A program made the translations under genes and the position numbers. Positions 25,684 through 33,909 of a stretch of 64,000 nucleotides of DNA are shown piece after piece; the stretch's first letter is position 1; each line of letters opens with the position of its first letter. The notes beneath the pieces were generated by a model. The model did no database searches. It had not been told where the DNA came from and was given only the letters and a program-made list of their open reading frames with translations. The stretch comes from Candidatus Aenigmatarchaeota archaeon (GTDB taxonomy: Archaea; Aenigmatarchaeota; Aenigmatarchaeia; QMZP01), in assembly GCA_016198585.1 (NCBI GenBank), contig JACQII010000011.1:31407-95406 (forward strand), read 5' to 3'.

Positions 25684-27125
25684 GTTGCCTCCCAGCGATA
25701 GATAGTCACGTGATGCGGTTGTGATGAGGAAAACACCTCCGTCAGCTCACCAGCGTGCTGAGCGAGGAAGTCAGCGACCTGCTGCCGCTCGCCCGCGACC
25801 AGCTTGCCACGCGGCGAGCTGTAGTCGACCGTCCCATAGCGGATGTCGAGGAGATAGACGTCGCCATAGGGGCCGGCGAGGGCGGCGAGGTTCGCGGTCC
25901 CGACATCCAGGTAGGCCCGGTCAGCAAACAACTCGTTCAGGACATAGTTGCAGTCGTCCGAACTGCCGATCAGCAGCGACTCGGTGGTCGTGTGAGCGTA
26001 GATCTGGTCGAAGACCGCTCTCCGGCCGTCGAGGAATGTGGCATGGACGGACGAAGCAAGGATGGCGGCGGCGAAGAGCGCGACGATCGCGATGCTGAGG
26101 ACCGGTTTCTCCGGCAGGCGCAGGCGTCCCAGGACCTTCCTGACCAGGAAGGGGTAGGTCAGGAGCAGCAGCCCGATCAATGGGATCAGGTAGCGTATCT
26201 GCCCGGTGACCGCGGTCGGGTGGAGCCACGGGGCATCGGCAATGTTGACATTCTGCGCGTAGAAGAGGAGGAAGATCACGGTCGCGAGCAACAACTCCTT
26301 CCGGAGCGCAGGAGGTGCAACCACGGGCGAGAGGATGAGCAGCGGCAAGACCGCGGCGAGGATGACCAGGAACTTTACCAAAGTCAGCCCGTAGAAGGGC
26401 TTGATGCCGGTCTCGAACGCGAAGATCTCCCCGAGCTCATTGCTGTAGCCGTGCTCCAAGATCCCTCCATAGAAGAGGGCGTTGGTACCCAGGAGGAGGA
26501 GCGCGGCCGGCACGAATCCAGCCAGCATCGCCAGGAACTTCCGGCGGTCCATGCAGAGCGGGACCAGGAAGAAGGGGATTGCGAGCAGGATGACCTCGTA
26601 GCGCGGCAGGGCAGCAAGCCCGAAGAACAGCCCGGCCAGCGCGCTCTGCCACGGTTTCTTTCCCAGGTAGAAGAATGTCGCCGCCAGCAGGCCAGTCAGC
26701 GCGAGCAGCTCGCTGTTCAACGTCCGGGCTTCCCAGAGCATGGCGGGAAAGAGCAGATAAAGGAGAGCGTAGAGCGGGGAGACTCCCCACTTCCGCAGGA
26801 TGAGGACGATGAGGGCGAAGTTCAGGAGGTGGATCACTAGCCCGGAGAGCATCACGCCTTCAAAACCGGCCCAGGTGAACGGGACCAGGAATGCGGACCG
26901 GCCGATGAAATATTGGGAGACATAACCGTCGCCGGTGAACTTGCCCTCGCAGGACGCAGTCTGGGCTGGCTCGGTCAGCGTCCCGCCCTGCAACAGGAAA
27001 GCGTTCTTCAGGTATTCGTGCTCATCGATCGAGGCGAAGTATGAGGGAAAGAAGACGAGGTGAACGGCCACGAAGCCGACCGCGACCAGGATGAGGAGAT
27101 GCCTCGTTCGGATAGGCGGGAACAT
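25680..27125 (-). CDS. GT-C-like membrane glycosyltransferase (PMT/GT39-like)
   Basis: 481 aa with about ten to eleven TM helices. After the first helix the loop SIDEHEYLKNAFLL carries an Asp-Glu pair (D34/E35) at the place where GT39/PMT and ArnT-type enzymes keep their catalytic acidic residues. The C-terminal region (from about 370) is soluble and has SSDDCNYVLNELF. It probably transfers a sugar from a polyprenyl-phosphate donor on the outer membrane face. First gene of the operon running to 21299, with a clear TATA box. Confidence 0.72.
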   Translation of the reverse strand: MFPPIRTRHLLILVAVGFVAVHLVFFPSYFASIDEHEYLKNAFLLQGGTLTEPAQTASCEGKFTGDGYVSQYFIGRSAFLVPFTWAGFEGVMLSGLVIHLLNFALIVLILRKWGVSPLYALLYLLFPAMLWEARTLNSELLALTGLLAATFFYLGKKPWQSALAGLFFGLAALPRYEVILLAIPFFLVPLCMDRRKFLAMLAGFVPAALLLLGTNALFYGGILEHGYSNELGEIFAFETGIKPFYGLTLVKFLVILAAVLPLLILSPVVAPPALRKELLLATVIFLLFYAQNVNIADAPWLHPTAVTGQIRYLIPLIGLLLLTYPFLVRKVLGRLRLPEKPVLSIAIVALFAAAILASSVHATFLDGRRAVFDQIYAHTTTESLLIGSSDDCNYVLNELFADRAYLDVGTANLAALAGPYGDVYLLDIRYGTVDYSSPRGKLVAGERQQVADFLAQHAGELTEVFSSSQPHHVTIYRWEAT

Positions 27126-27146
27126 GGGAATGCTTGCGTGGGACCC

Positions 27147-27154
27147 TTTTTAAA
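27147..27154 (-). promoter_or_regulatory. TATA box of the 27125-21299 operon
   Basis: GGTTTAAAAAGG on the minus strand is centred 26 bp before the ATG at 27125. Confidence 0.65.
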
Positions 27155-27222
27155 CCTTGGCCGAGATTGCGTCTCCCGATCCCGATCGTCTTCCGGCGGC
27201 GTTCTGTGCGCTCCTTGGGGGC

Positions 27223-27232
27223 GTTTATTAAA
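27223..27232 (+). promoter_or_regulatory. TATA box for the cysteine-rich secreted protein
   Basis: GTTTATTAAA is centred about 20 bp before the ATG at 27247, slightly closer than other promoters in this window. Confidence 0.5.
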
Positions 27233-27246
27233 CTGCCGGACCATAA

Positions 27247-27639
27247 ATGGGTGTGAGGTCTCCCTTTATCCCGGTCCTGCTTGCTGGCCTGCTCGTGGTA
27301 GTCGCTGCTGCAACCTCCCCCAATGCTCCGGGCGGCGCTTTCACCTCACCGCTGCCGTCGTCAACCGGCTGCCCGGTGCAGCTGGATCTGCCGGTCTCCG
27401 CTTTCGGCAGCGGCTCGGGCGACCAGTGTGCGGCAGCTGCGCTGGCTGGCTGCATGGAAAATCTCGACAACGTGATCGCCGGGCTCGTCGCGGGATGCGA
27501 GGCATACTGTGAGGCAGTCTCGGGCTGCACAAGTGTGCTGGAGACTGATGGCCCTGACTGCAGTTCTCCCTCGACCGCCAGCGATGCTACCTGCACATCC
27601 GCCGCTCAGGGCGCGAGCACCTGTTCCTGCTGGAGCTGA
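27247..27639 (+). CDS. Small cysteine-rich secreted protein, unknown function
   Basis: 130 aa. The first ~22 residues (MGVRSPFIPVLLAGLLVVVAA) form a signal peptide with likely cleavage after the Ala-rich end. The mature part has ten cysteines in Ala/Ser/Gly-rich sequence, for example GDQCAAAALAGCMEN, AGCEAYCEAVSGC and STCSCWS. The even cysteine number and export suggest disulfide bonding. I recognise no family. It has its own promoter, diverges from the GT-C operon and is convergent with the GT4 gene that ends at 27650. Start and frame are supported by the signal peptide. Confidence 0.65.
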   Translation: MGVRSPFIPVLLAGLLVVVAAATSPNAPGGAFTSPLPSSTGCPVQLDLPVSAFGSGSGDQCAAAALAGCMENLDNVIAGLVAGCEAYCEAVSGCTSVLETDGPDCSSPSTASDATCTSAAQGASTCSCWS

Positions 27640-27649
27640 GGCGCGGCCG

Positions 27650-28765
27650 CTACGGCCCGAAGAAGGCCCGTTCCTTCTCGGTGGTCCAGACAAACAATTC
27701 CTTCCGCCGGCGCATGTTCGCGCGGATTGGACCCTCGAGTTTCTTCCGGTAGAACTCCAGGATCGCGCCGGCCAAGGCTTCCGGATCTCCCGGCGGGACC
27801 AGGAGACCGGTCTTGCCATCCTCGATCAGGTCGGCGTTCCCGCCGACAGCGGTCGTGATGACTGGAGTGTTCAGGCCGTAGGCCAGTTGGATGATACCAC
27901 TCTCCGTCGAGCTCGTATACGGGAGCACGACCGCATCGACGGCTGAGAAATACCGAACCGCTTCCTCATCCGTCACATACCGGTCGATGATCTCTACCGA
28001 CCGGTTGAGGCCGAGCAGCTTGATCTCGGCGAGGATATCCTCCCGTCCTTCCCAGAACTCGCCCACGATCAGGATCTTCACCGGCATCTGCGCGAGGACC
28101 AGCGGCAGGGCCCTGATCAGGTGGATGAGACCCTTGTATTGGCGGACGAAACCGAAGAACAACAGGACCTTGCCCGCGAGCCGCAGGTTGGCCCGGGCCC
28201 GGGCCTTTGGGAGCGGGGCGCCGACCTGACCGGCATAGGTGCCTTCGATGATCGTGGTGATCCGGGCAGCAGGACAGAGGGCCCGCGCCTCGCGTTCGTC
28301 TGCCGTGGAGAGGGTGACCAGGCGGTCCATCTGCCGGAAGAACGTCCGGGTCATCAGCCGTGCCAGCCAACCCTCTACCCCGGATTCGTGGACGGCGACG
28401 TTCTGGCAGACCGCGATCCGCTTGGTTTTCCCGGCAAGCAGCGCGACCGTCGCGTAGGCCGGCAAGAAGAACGGCGACCACCATTGGAAGACCAGGTGCT
28501 GCGGCCGCTCCTTCCGGGCCAGCCGAGAGACCCGCAGCCAGGTCAGGGGGTTGATCGAATCGAGGACGAAGCGCGTCCGAACACCGAGCGGCTGGGCGTT
28601 CGGGTCGGTCTGCTTCCGCCCTGGATAGAGGAAGCGGGGGAATTGCCGAGAGAAGGAGATGCACGTCACGTCGTGCCGCCGGGCAAGGTTCCTGCACAAC
28701 GTCGCATTCGAATGGGAAATGCCGCCTCGGTAGGGCGGGACCGGGCCGACAACGAAGACCTTCAT
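27650..28765 (-). CDS. GT4 family glycosyltransferase
   Basis: 371 aa. MKVFVVGPVPPYRGGISHSN is the GT4 N-terminal motif, LLFFGFVRQYKGLIHLIRAL starts the donor domain, and DAVVLPYTSSTESGIIQLAYGLNTPVI is the donor-binding region. It uses S-x-SGI rather than EGFG, as in several archaeal members. Single-gene transcription unit with a TTTTAAATT element about 32 bp upstream. Confidence 0.82.
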   Translation of the reverse strand: MKVFVVGPVPPYRGGISHSNATLCRNLARRHDVTCISFSRQFPRFLYPGRKQTDPNAQPLGVRTRFVLDSINPLTWLRVSRLARKERPQHLVFQWWSPFFLPAYATVALLAGKTKRIAVCQNVAVHESGVEGWLARLMTRTFFRQMDRLVTLSTADEREARALCPAARITTIIEGTYAGQVGAPLPKARARANLRLAGKVLLFFGFVRQYKGLIHLIRALPLVLAQMPVKILIVGEFWEGREDILAEIKLLGLNRSVEIIDRYVTDEEAVRYFSAVDAVVLPYTSSTESGIIQLAYGLNTPVITTAVGGNADLIEDGKTGLLVPPGDPEALAGAILEFYRKKLEGPIRANMRRRKELFVWTTEKERAFFGP

Positions 28766-28815
28766 GAGACCACAAGCAGACTATTGCTGCCGGTTTTAAA
28801 TTGATCGTTCTCGGG

Positions 28816-29892
28816 CTACTTCTTGAAGAAGTCGCGGATCGCGTCGCAGACCTTGCGGATGTCGCTCTCGGGGATCGTTGCCGTGGAGGGGAGGGAGAGG
28901 CCATGGTCGTAGGCGTCGTCCGTGACCGGGAACTCGCGCTTCGGGAAGTGGCTGAAAGCGGGCTGGCGATGGAGCGGGTAGAAAAACCGCCGGGAACCGA
29001 TACCCTTCTCCTTCAGGGCGTCTGCGAGGGCAGCGGGGTCGTCGACGATGATGCTCGTGAACCAGTCGACCCGACCCGGGTGCGGGTCAGGGAAGGCGAC
29101 GTCGTCCAGCGGCCCAAGCAGGCGTTCGTAGGTCTCCCGGATCCGGCGCTTGTGCTCGAGGATGGCCGGGAGCTTGCCGAACTGGGCTAGCCCGACGGCG
29201 GCCTGCAGGTCGGTGAGGCAGAAGTTGTAGCCGATGGTGGGGTGGATGAAGGTCCCCTTCACCTCGCGGCCGTGGTTTTTGAGCATCCAGCACTTCTTTG
29301 CGAGGGCGTCGTTCTGGGTGAGGATCATGCCGCCCTCGCCGCAGGTGATGGTCTTGTTGCCGTAGAAGGAAAGGATGCCGATGTCACCGATCGTGCCGAC
29401 GTGCCGGTTCCGCGCCATGACGCCGATGCCCTGGGCTGCGTCCTCGACGAGCGCCAGGCCGCGGCCGCGGGCGACGCGCAGCAGGGCTTCCATGTCGGCG
29501 GCGACGCCGTAAAGGTGGACGGGCATGATCGCCTTCGTGTGGACAGTGATCGCCTCCTGCGCTTTCACGGGATCCATGGTCAGCGTCGAGGAGTCGACAT
29601 CGACGAAGACCGGCGTCGCGCCGGCCATGATGACCGCGTTGGCCGTGGCGATGAACGTCAGGTCAGGGACTAGGACATCGTCGCCTGGGCCGATGCCCAG
29701 GGCCTTGAGGCAGACGTAGAGAGCAGCCGTTCCGTTGCAGATCGAGATCGCGTGCTTCGCCTGGGTGTAGTCCCGAATGCGCTCCTCGAATTGTTGGGTC
29801 TTCTTCCCTTCGGTGATCCAGCGGTCGGCGACGACTTCCTGCAGTTGGGAGAGTTCCTCCTCGCCGATCCACGGCTCGATCTGCGGGATCAT
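28816..29892 (-). CDS. DegT/DnrJ/EryC1 family PLP-dependent sugar aminotransferase
   Basis: 358 aa. The PLP lysine is K180 in LSFYGNKTITCGEGG, D151 in VEDAAQ binds the pyridine nitrogen, and NGTAAL near 53-58 binds phosphate. These match perosamine-synthetase-like aminotransferases that convert 4-keto- or 3-keto-nucleotide sugars to amino sugars. RmlB or Gmd products in this locus are possible substrates. The ATG at 29892 is 26 bp from a TATA box. Contrast with the paralogue at 35048, where the lysine is a histidine. Confidence 0.87.
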   Translation of the reverse strand: MIPQIEPWIGEEELSQLQEVVADRWITEGKKTQQFEERIRDYTQAKHAISICNGTAALYVCLKALGIGPGDDVLVPDLTFIATANAVIMAGATPVFVDVDSSTLTMDPVKAQEAITVHTKAIMPVHLYGVAADMEALLRVARGRGLALVEDAAQGIGVMARNRHVGTIGDIGILSFYGNKTITCGEGGMILTQNDALAKKCWMLKNHGREVKGTFIHPTIGYNFCLTDLQAAVGLAQFGKLPAILEHKRRIRETYERLLGPLDDVAFPDPHPGRVDWFTSIIVDDPAALADALKEKGIGSRRFFYPLHRQPAFSHFPKREFPVTDDAYDHGLSLPSTATIPESDIRKVCDAIRDFFKK

Positions 29893-29913
29893 AGTCTATA
29901 GAGACGCTCGTGC

Positions 29914-29923
29914 CTATTAAAAG
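29914..29923 (-). promoter_or_regulatory. TATA box for the DegT aminotransferase
   Basis: CTTTTAATAG on the minus strand is centred 26 bp before the ATG at 29892. Confidence 0.6.
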
Positions 29924-29947
29924 ATCTGCCAACATCGGTGGTCGAGC

Positions 29948-29960
29948 ATAACGTTGTTAT
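29948..29960. repeat. Palindrome ATAAC-GTT-GTTAT (copy 2)
   Basis: Perfect arms, extended to CATAACGTTGTTATG. It lies between the divergent aminotransferase and radical SAM promoters, about 30 bp upstream of the former's TATA box. Member of the eight-copy family. Confidence 0.85.
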
Positions 29961-30013
29961 GGGCTTGCCGTCGGCTGGCCGCGAAACCAGAGACCGTGAC
30001 CGCGTTGGGGAAA

Positions 30014-30039
30014 GGTATATAAAGAGCTTTCCATATAGG
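30014..30039 (+). promoter_or_regulatory. Two TATA-like elements before the radical SAM gene at 30061
   Basis: GGTATATAAAG (30014-30024) is the stronger box and implies a leader of about 16 nt. CCATATAGG (30031-30039) is centred 26 bp from the ATG and would give a leaderless message. Either or both may be used. Confidence 0.5.
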
Positions 30040-30060
30040 TAGTGCTAACGAGCGTGTCTT

Positions 30061-31623
30061 ATGCGGGCGACCATGCTGAATCCGAAGGTGGAAGACGTCA
30101 GCACGATGCCGCTCGGGATTCTTTATGTCGGCTCGACCCTCGAACAGGCCGGCCACACCGTCAACGCCTTCGATCCCTTGCCGACGGTCGCGGATGAGAA
30201 AGTCATCCGCAAGATCGTGCGCTGGGAGCCCGATGTCGTGGCGATCAGCTGCACGACAGCCCAGATGGGCCGCGGACTGGCCTTCTCGCGCCTGATCAAG
30301 GAGATGAACCCGAACGTCCAGACGGTGTTCGGGGGCTACCATGTGACTGCCCACACCCTCGAGGTCCTGCGCGACGATTCGGTCGACTTCGCGATCCGCA
30401 ACGAGGGTGAGTGGACGATGCGCGAGCTCTGTGAGGAGCTTGAGAAGAAGCAGCCGGACCTCGCGAAGATCGACGGCCTCGCCTACAAGGAAGACGGCCG
30501 CATGAAGGTCAACAAGCCCCGCGAGCTGATCAAGAACCTCGACGAGATCCCCCACCCCGCCCGGCACCTGCTGCCGGTGGAGTGGTACCTCCGGCCGCCG
30601 GGCAAGATCCGCGGCTACTGGCTCGAGCGGTCCTGCACCATGATGGCGAGCCGAGGCTGCCCGTACTTCTGCACGTTCTGCGGCAGCAACGCCGTCTTCG
30701 GCCGTGTCCCCCGCTACCGGTCCGCGGAGAACGTCATCGAGGAGATCAAGCTGCTCCAGGAGAAGTGGAAGGTCGACGGCGTCTGGTTCGCGGACGACGA
30801 GTTCACGATCAACGAGAAGTGGTGCAAGGACTTCAGCGACAAACTCGCCGCCGAGAAGCTGGACTTCGTCTGGTCGTGCCAGGCCCGCGTGAACCACGGT
30901 GACATGGAGCTGCTCAAGTCCATGAAGAAATCGGGCTGCGTCCAGATCGACTATGGTGTGGAATCCGGTTCCCAGCGGATCCTCAACGCCCTGCGGAAGG
31001 GAACGACCCCGAAGATGATCCGCGAGAAGTTCGCCATGACCAGGGAAGCAGGCATCCGGACCGGGGCATCGCACCTGATCGGCGGTCCGGGAGAGACGTG
31101 GGACGACCTGAAGCTGACCTATGAGCAGGTGAAAGCCATTCGGCCGAACTTCGCCGACTTCTACTTCCTGACCCCGCTGCCGGGATCGGAGTTCTACGAC
31201 CAGGCCGTCCACAACGACTGGATCCCCAAGACCCCGTACTCGGACAAGTGGCTCTTCACCCGGGTGGTGGACAGTCCAACCATCTCCCTCAACATGTCCC
31301 CGGAGGAACTGGTGAAGGCCCGGAGCTGGCTCAACAACATGCAGATGCGCCGGAACTACAAGTCCTACATCAGCTCGCCGAAGTTCATGGTCGGCATCAC
31401 CAAGATCCTCGCTCGTGGACTGCCCGGCCTCCCCAAGGGGCTGAAGCGGTACTACAAGACCCGCAAGCTGGAGATCATCGTCTACGCCATGCTTGAGCAC
31501 AACCGGCTGAACTCCTACCCCGTCAACTTCGACGACGAAGGCGAAGGCCACCCCATGCAGGTCCCGGTCCAGGAAGGCACCAAGTACGCCAAGGACAACC
31601 TGCTGCGGACCGGGTTCCGCTGA
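30061..31623 (+). CDS. B12-binding-domain radical SAM protein
   Basis: 520 aa. The N-terminal region (MPLGILYVGSTLEQAGH, DVVAISCTTAQ, VFGGYHVTA) is a typical cobalamin-binding domain. The 4Fe-4S ligands are C200/C204/C207 in ASRGCPYFCTFC. WFADDEFTIN, YGVESGSQRIL and LIGGPGETWDDL are conserved radical SAM barrel motifs of the BchE/HpnJ-like group. A single palindrome of the ATAAC-RNY-GTTAT family lies upstream. Third such enzyme in the glycan locus. Confidence 0.87.
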   Translation: MRATMLNPKVEDVSTMPLGILYVGSTLEQAGHTVNAFDPLPTVADEKVIRKIVRWEPDVVAISCTTAQMGRGLAFSRLIKEMNPNVQTVFGGYHVTAHTLEVLRDDSVDFAIRNEGEWTMRELCEELEKKQPDLAKIDGLAYKEDGRMKVNKPRELIKNLDEIPHPARHLLPVEWYLRPPGKIRGYWLERSCTMMASRGCPYFCTFCGSNAVFGRVPRYRSAENVIEEIKLLQEKWKVDGVWFADDEFTINEKWCKDFSDKLAAEKLDFVWSCQARVNHGDMELLKSMKKSGCVQIDYGVESGSQRILNALRKGTTPKMIREKFAMTREAGIRTGASHLIGGPGETWDDLKLTYEQVKAIRPNFADFYFLTPLPGSEFYDQAVHNDWIPKTPYSDKWLFTRVVDSPTISLNMSPEELVKARSWLNNMQMRRNYKSYISSPKFMVGITKILARGLPGLPKGLKRYYKTRKLEIIVYAMLEHNRLNSYPVNFDDEGEGHPMQVPVQEGTKYAKDNLLRTGFR

Positions 31624-31692
31624 CCGCAGCGATCTCTCAACACTCCTCTTCTGGTGAGATGTCAGACCCACGCAGCTTGAAAACGAGCAGAC

Positions 31693-32652
31693 TTAGTACG
31701 GTTTCCAGTACTTGGGCTGGGTGGGTTCGCGACCGAGGATCTCCCGCTGGTACCAGGCAACCTGCTTCTTGAGACCGTCGAACAGCCTGACCTCGGGGTT
31801 GTACTTCAGTTGGGTGATGGCTTTGGATATGTCGGCTCCCGTGTGGTCGACGTCGCCACGTTGGGTGGGGAGGTAGCGGAGGTCGGCCTGCATCTCGGCG
31901 ATCTTCACCAGGTCTTCCACCACCCGGTTGATCACGACGATGTTTTTGCCGGCGATGTTGAACGTGCCGGTCTCCTCGGTGAGGAGGGATTTCGCGGTGA
32001 CGGCTGCGACGTCGCCAACATAGGTGAAATCCCGCTTCTGCTCGCCGTCGCCGTAGATGTCGATCGGTTCGCCGTCGTAGATGGACTTAATGAAGCGGGA
32101 GATCGCCATGTCCGGCCGCTGGCGCGGGCCGAAGACGGTGAAGTAGCGGAAGACCAGGACCGGCAGCCCCGAGGCGGCGCAGAGCTTCTCGCCCTCGACC
32201 TTGGTGCGGCCGTAGGGGGAGAGCGGGTTGAGGGGAGTCTCCTCCTTCGTGGGGTAGGGGGCGTTGCCGTAGACAGAGGAGGAGGACGCGAACACGAACT
32301 TCTTCACGCCCTTGGCCGCCGCGAGCAACTTCTGGGTGGCGAGGATATTGTTCCGCCGGTAGATCTCATAATCCGCCTCCCAGCCGCCGCGCACGCCTGG
32401 CTGGGCGGCGAGGTGGATGACGTACGGGATGCCTTTCAGCGTCGCCTTGAGGTCCAGGTCGTTCAGGTCGCCGCGGACGAGCATGAAGTTCGGATTCTGG
32501 AGCGCTTCCTTGAGGTTGGCCTCCTTGCGCTCGGTGGGGTAGTTGTCGGTGAACGCGTCGATGCCGACGACGAGCATGTCCATGCTGAGCAGACGGTCAA
32601 CCACGTGCGAGCCGATGAAGCCGGCCGCGCCGGTGACCACGACAGTTTCCAT
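31693..32652 (-). CDS. NAD-dependent epimerase (GalE-like SDR)
   Basis: 319 aa. VVTGAAGFIGSHVVDRL is at residues 5-21, FASSSSVYG carries the catalytic Ser near 125, and Y147/K151 lie in SPYGRTKVEGE. The PGVRGGWE..Y stretch is typical of UDP-glucuronate/UDP-glucose 4-epimerases. It probably interconverts hexose or uronic acid nucleotide sugars. Divergent from the flippase-like membrane gene with only 27 bp between the start codons. Confidence 0.83.
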   Translation of the reverse strand: METVVVTGAAGFIGSHVVDRLLSMDMLVVGIDAFTDNYPTERKEANLKEALQNPNFMLVRGDLNDLDLKATLKGIPYVIHLAAQPGVRGGWEADYEIYRRNNILATQKLLAAAKGVKKFVFASSSSVYGNAPYPTKEETPLNPLSPYGRTKVEGEKLCAASGLPVLVFRYFTVFGPRQRPDMAISRFIKSIYDGEPIDIYGDGEQKRDFTYVGDVAAVTAKSLLTEETGTFNIAGKNIVVINRVVEDLVKIAEMQADLRYLPTQRGDVDHTGADISKAITQLKYNPEVRLFDGLKKQVAWYQREILGREPTQPKYWKPY

Positions 32653-32658
32653 ATTTAA
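32651..32658 (+). promoter_or_regulatory. TATA box for the UPF0104 gene
   Basis: ATATTTAA is centred 26 bp before the ATG at 32680. It overlaps the start codon of the divergent epimerase gene. Confidence 0.55.
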
Positions 32659-32679
32659 CGACCTTGGGCAATCTTACCT

Positions 32680-33633
32680 ATGAACGTCACCATCATCAAG
32701 CTGTGCGTCGCCCTGGTGATCTTCGCCCTCATCATCAACCGCGTCGGGTTCGTGTCGATCACGGACGTCGCGGCCGGGGCAAACCCGGTGTACCTGGGCC
32801 TTGCGTTCCTGGTGTTGGTGTGCAGCCTCCTATTGGACTGCGTGAATTTAAATATCCTCCTGCGGCCGCTGGCCCGCATCAGGATGAGGCGGCTGTTCAA
32901 GACCTACCTCTTCGGCTGGGCTTTGGGGTTGGTGACTCCCGGTAAGGTCGGCGAGTTCGCCATCTCTTTCTTCCTGCGGGACAAGATCGAGGTCGGCAAG
33001 ACCGCGGCCGTGTATGCCCTGGACAAGGCGACGACCATCCTGGTGCTGATCCTCTTCAGCATGCTCGGGATGGCCCTCTTCCTGGACCCGACGACGGCCT
33101 GGGCCTTGTCCGCCACGTTCATCGGCCTGTGGATCGCGGGCGTGGCGGTCATCTTCTCGGATCGGGGGCGGGCGCTGGTTCGGCGACTGCTCCGGGGGCG
33201 CGCCGAACTCTTCGCGGGCTTTGCCGAGACGTTCATCAGCTACCTGAAGACGAGGAAGCGGTATGTGGCCGGCGCGGTCGCTCTCGCTGCAACCCGCTGG
33301 GTCCTGAATGTCATCGTGGTCCTCCTGGTGTTCCTCTCGGTCGGCCAACCGGTCCCCTTCCTCATCTTGCTGGCGATCGTCCCTTTGTCCAGCCTGGCCT
33401 CCATCCTGCCGATCACCTTCAGCGGCCTTGGCGTGCGCGAGGGTGTGTTCATCTTCCTGACAGCGCAGGCGGGCATCGCCTCCTCGGTCTCGACGACCGT
33501 GTCCCTGTTCCTGCTCATGATCGACTATTCCCTGGTCCTGGTGACGCTGCTCGTGCTCGTGAAACAGGTCGATGTCGGCGCGCTGCTGAGGGAAGTCCGG
33601 GGCAGCCAGGCGCCGCACAAAGAGCGCGCCTAG
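32680..33633 (+). CDS. UPF0104/lysylphosphatidylglycerol-synthase-like membrane protein (AglD-type domain)
   Basis: 317 aa with about eight TM helices. LLLDCVNLNILLRPL, SFFLRDKIEVGKTAAVYALDKAT and the LPITFSGLGVREGVFIFL segment near 240-260 are hallmarks of the UPF0104/LPG-synthase TM family. Archaeal members act in surface glycosylation (AglD), probably with lipid-linked sugars. Its last 4 bp overlap the convergent small gene at 33630. Confidence 0.78.
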   Translation: MNVTIIKLCVALVIFALIINRVGFVSITDVAAGANPVYLGLAFLVLVCSLLLDCVNLNILLRPLARIRMRRLFKTYLFGWALGLVTPGKVGEFAISFFLRDKIEVGKTAAVYALDKATTILVLILFSMLGMALFLDPTTAWALSATFIGLWIAGVAVIFSDRGRALVRRLLRGRAELFAGFAETFISYLKTRKRYVAGAVALAATRWVLNVIVVLLVFLSVGQPVPFLILLAIVPLSSLASILPITFSGLGVREGVFIFLTAQAGIASSVSTTVSLFLLMIDYSLVLVTLLVLVKQVDVGALLREVRGSQAPHKERA

Positions 33634-33863
33634 ACGGCCAGCTGCTCGAGATCGACGTCGCCGGTCTTGATGTTGACCCGGGCATTGTAGCCGACCTTGG
33701 TCTCCCACCCGATTTTGGGGAACAGCGTGCAGCGGACCACCCACACGTCACCGCCCGCGGGCGTCACGGCCTGGACCTGGAAATCCAGCATTTCCAGGTT
33801 CCCGTGGCGCGACTCGATGAAACGGACGGCCCGCTCGACGGCTTCCTCTTCCTTGATGGACAT
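33630..33863 (-). CDS. Small conserved-looking protein of unknown function
   Basis: 77 aa. An N-terminal helix (KEEEAVERAVRFIESRHG) is followed by strands VWVVRCTLFPKIGWETKVGYNARVNIKTGDVD, a helix-plus-sheet layout like PepSY or cystatin-type folds. No catalytic motif is seen. A strong TATA box (GATATAAA on the plus strand) sits 24-26 bp upstream, so it is likely a real independent gene. Function unknown. Confidence 0.6.
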   Translation of the reverse strand: MSIKEEEAVERAVRFIESRHGNLEMLDFQVQAVTPAGGDVWVVRCTLFPKIGWETKVGYNARVNIKTGDVDLEQLAV

Positions 33864-33882
33864 GGACTTTTGTTTCCGCGGG

Positions 33883-33891
33883 GATATAAAA
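33883..33891 (-). promoter_or_regulatory. TATA box for the 77-aa gene
   Basis: CTTTTTATATCC on the minus strand, centred about 25 bp before the ATG at 33863. Confidence 0.6.
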
Positions 33892-33909
33892 AGCTGCCGC
33901 TCCCTCTCG

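Noticed and set aside
28816..29892. Considered as a second 3-dehydrase beside the ColD-like gene
   Set aside because: It keeps the PLP lysine (K180 in GNKTITCGEGG), so it is an ordinary aminotransferase.
29917..31671. 584-codon open frame antisense to the radical SAM gene
   Set aside because: It is a by-product of G+C-rich codon third positions. Its translation has no recognisable motif, while the plus strand has an intact CxxxCxxC enzyme.
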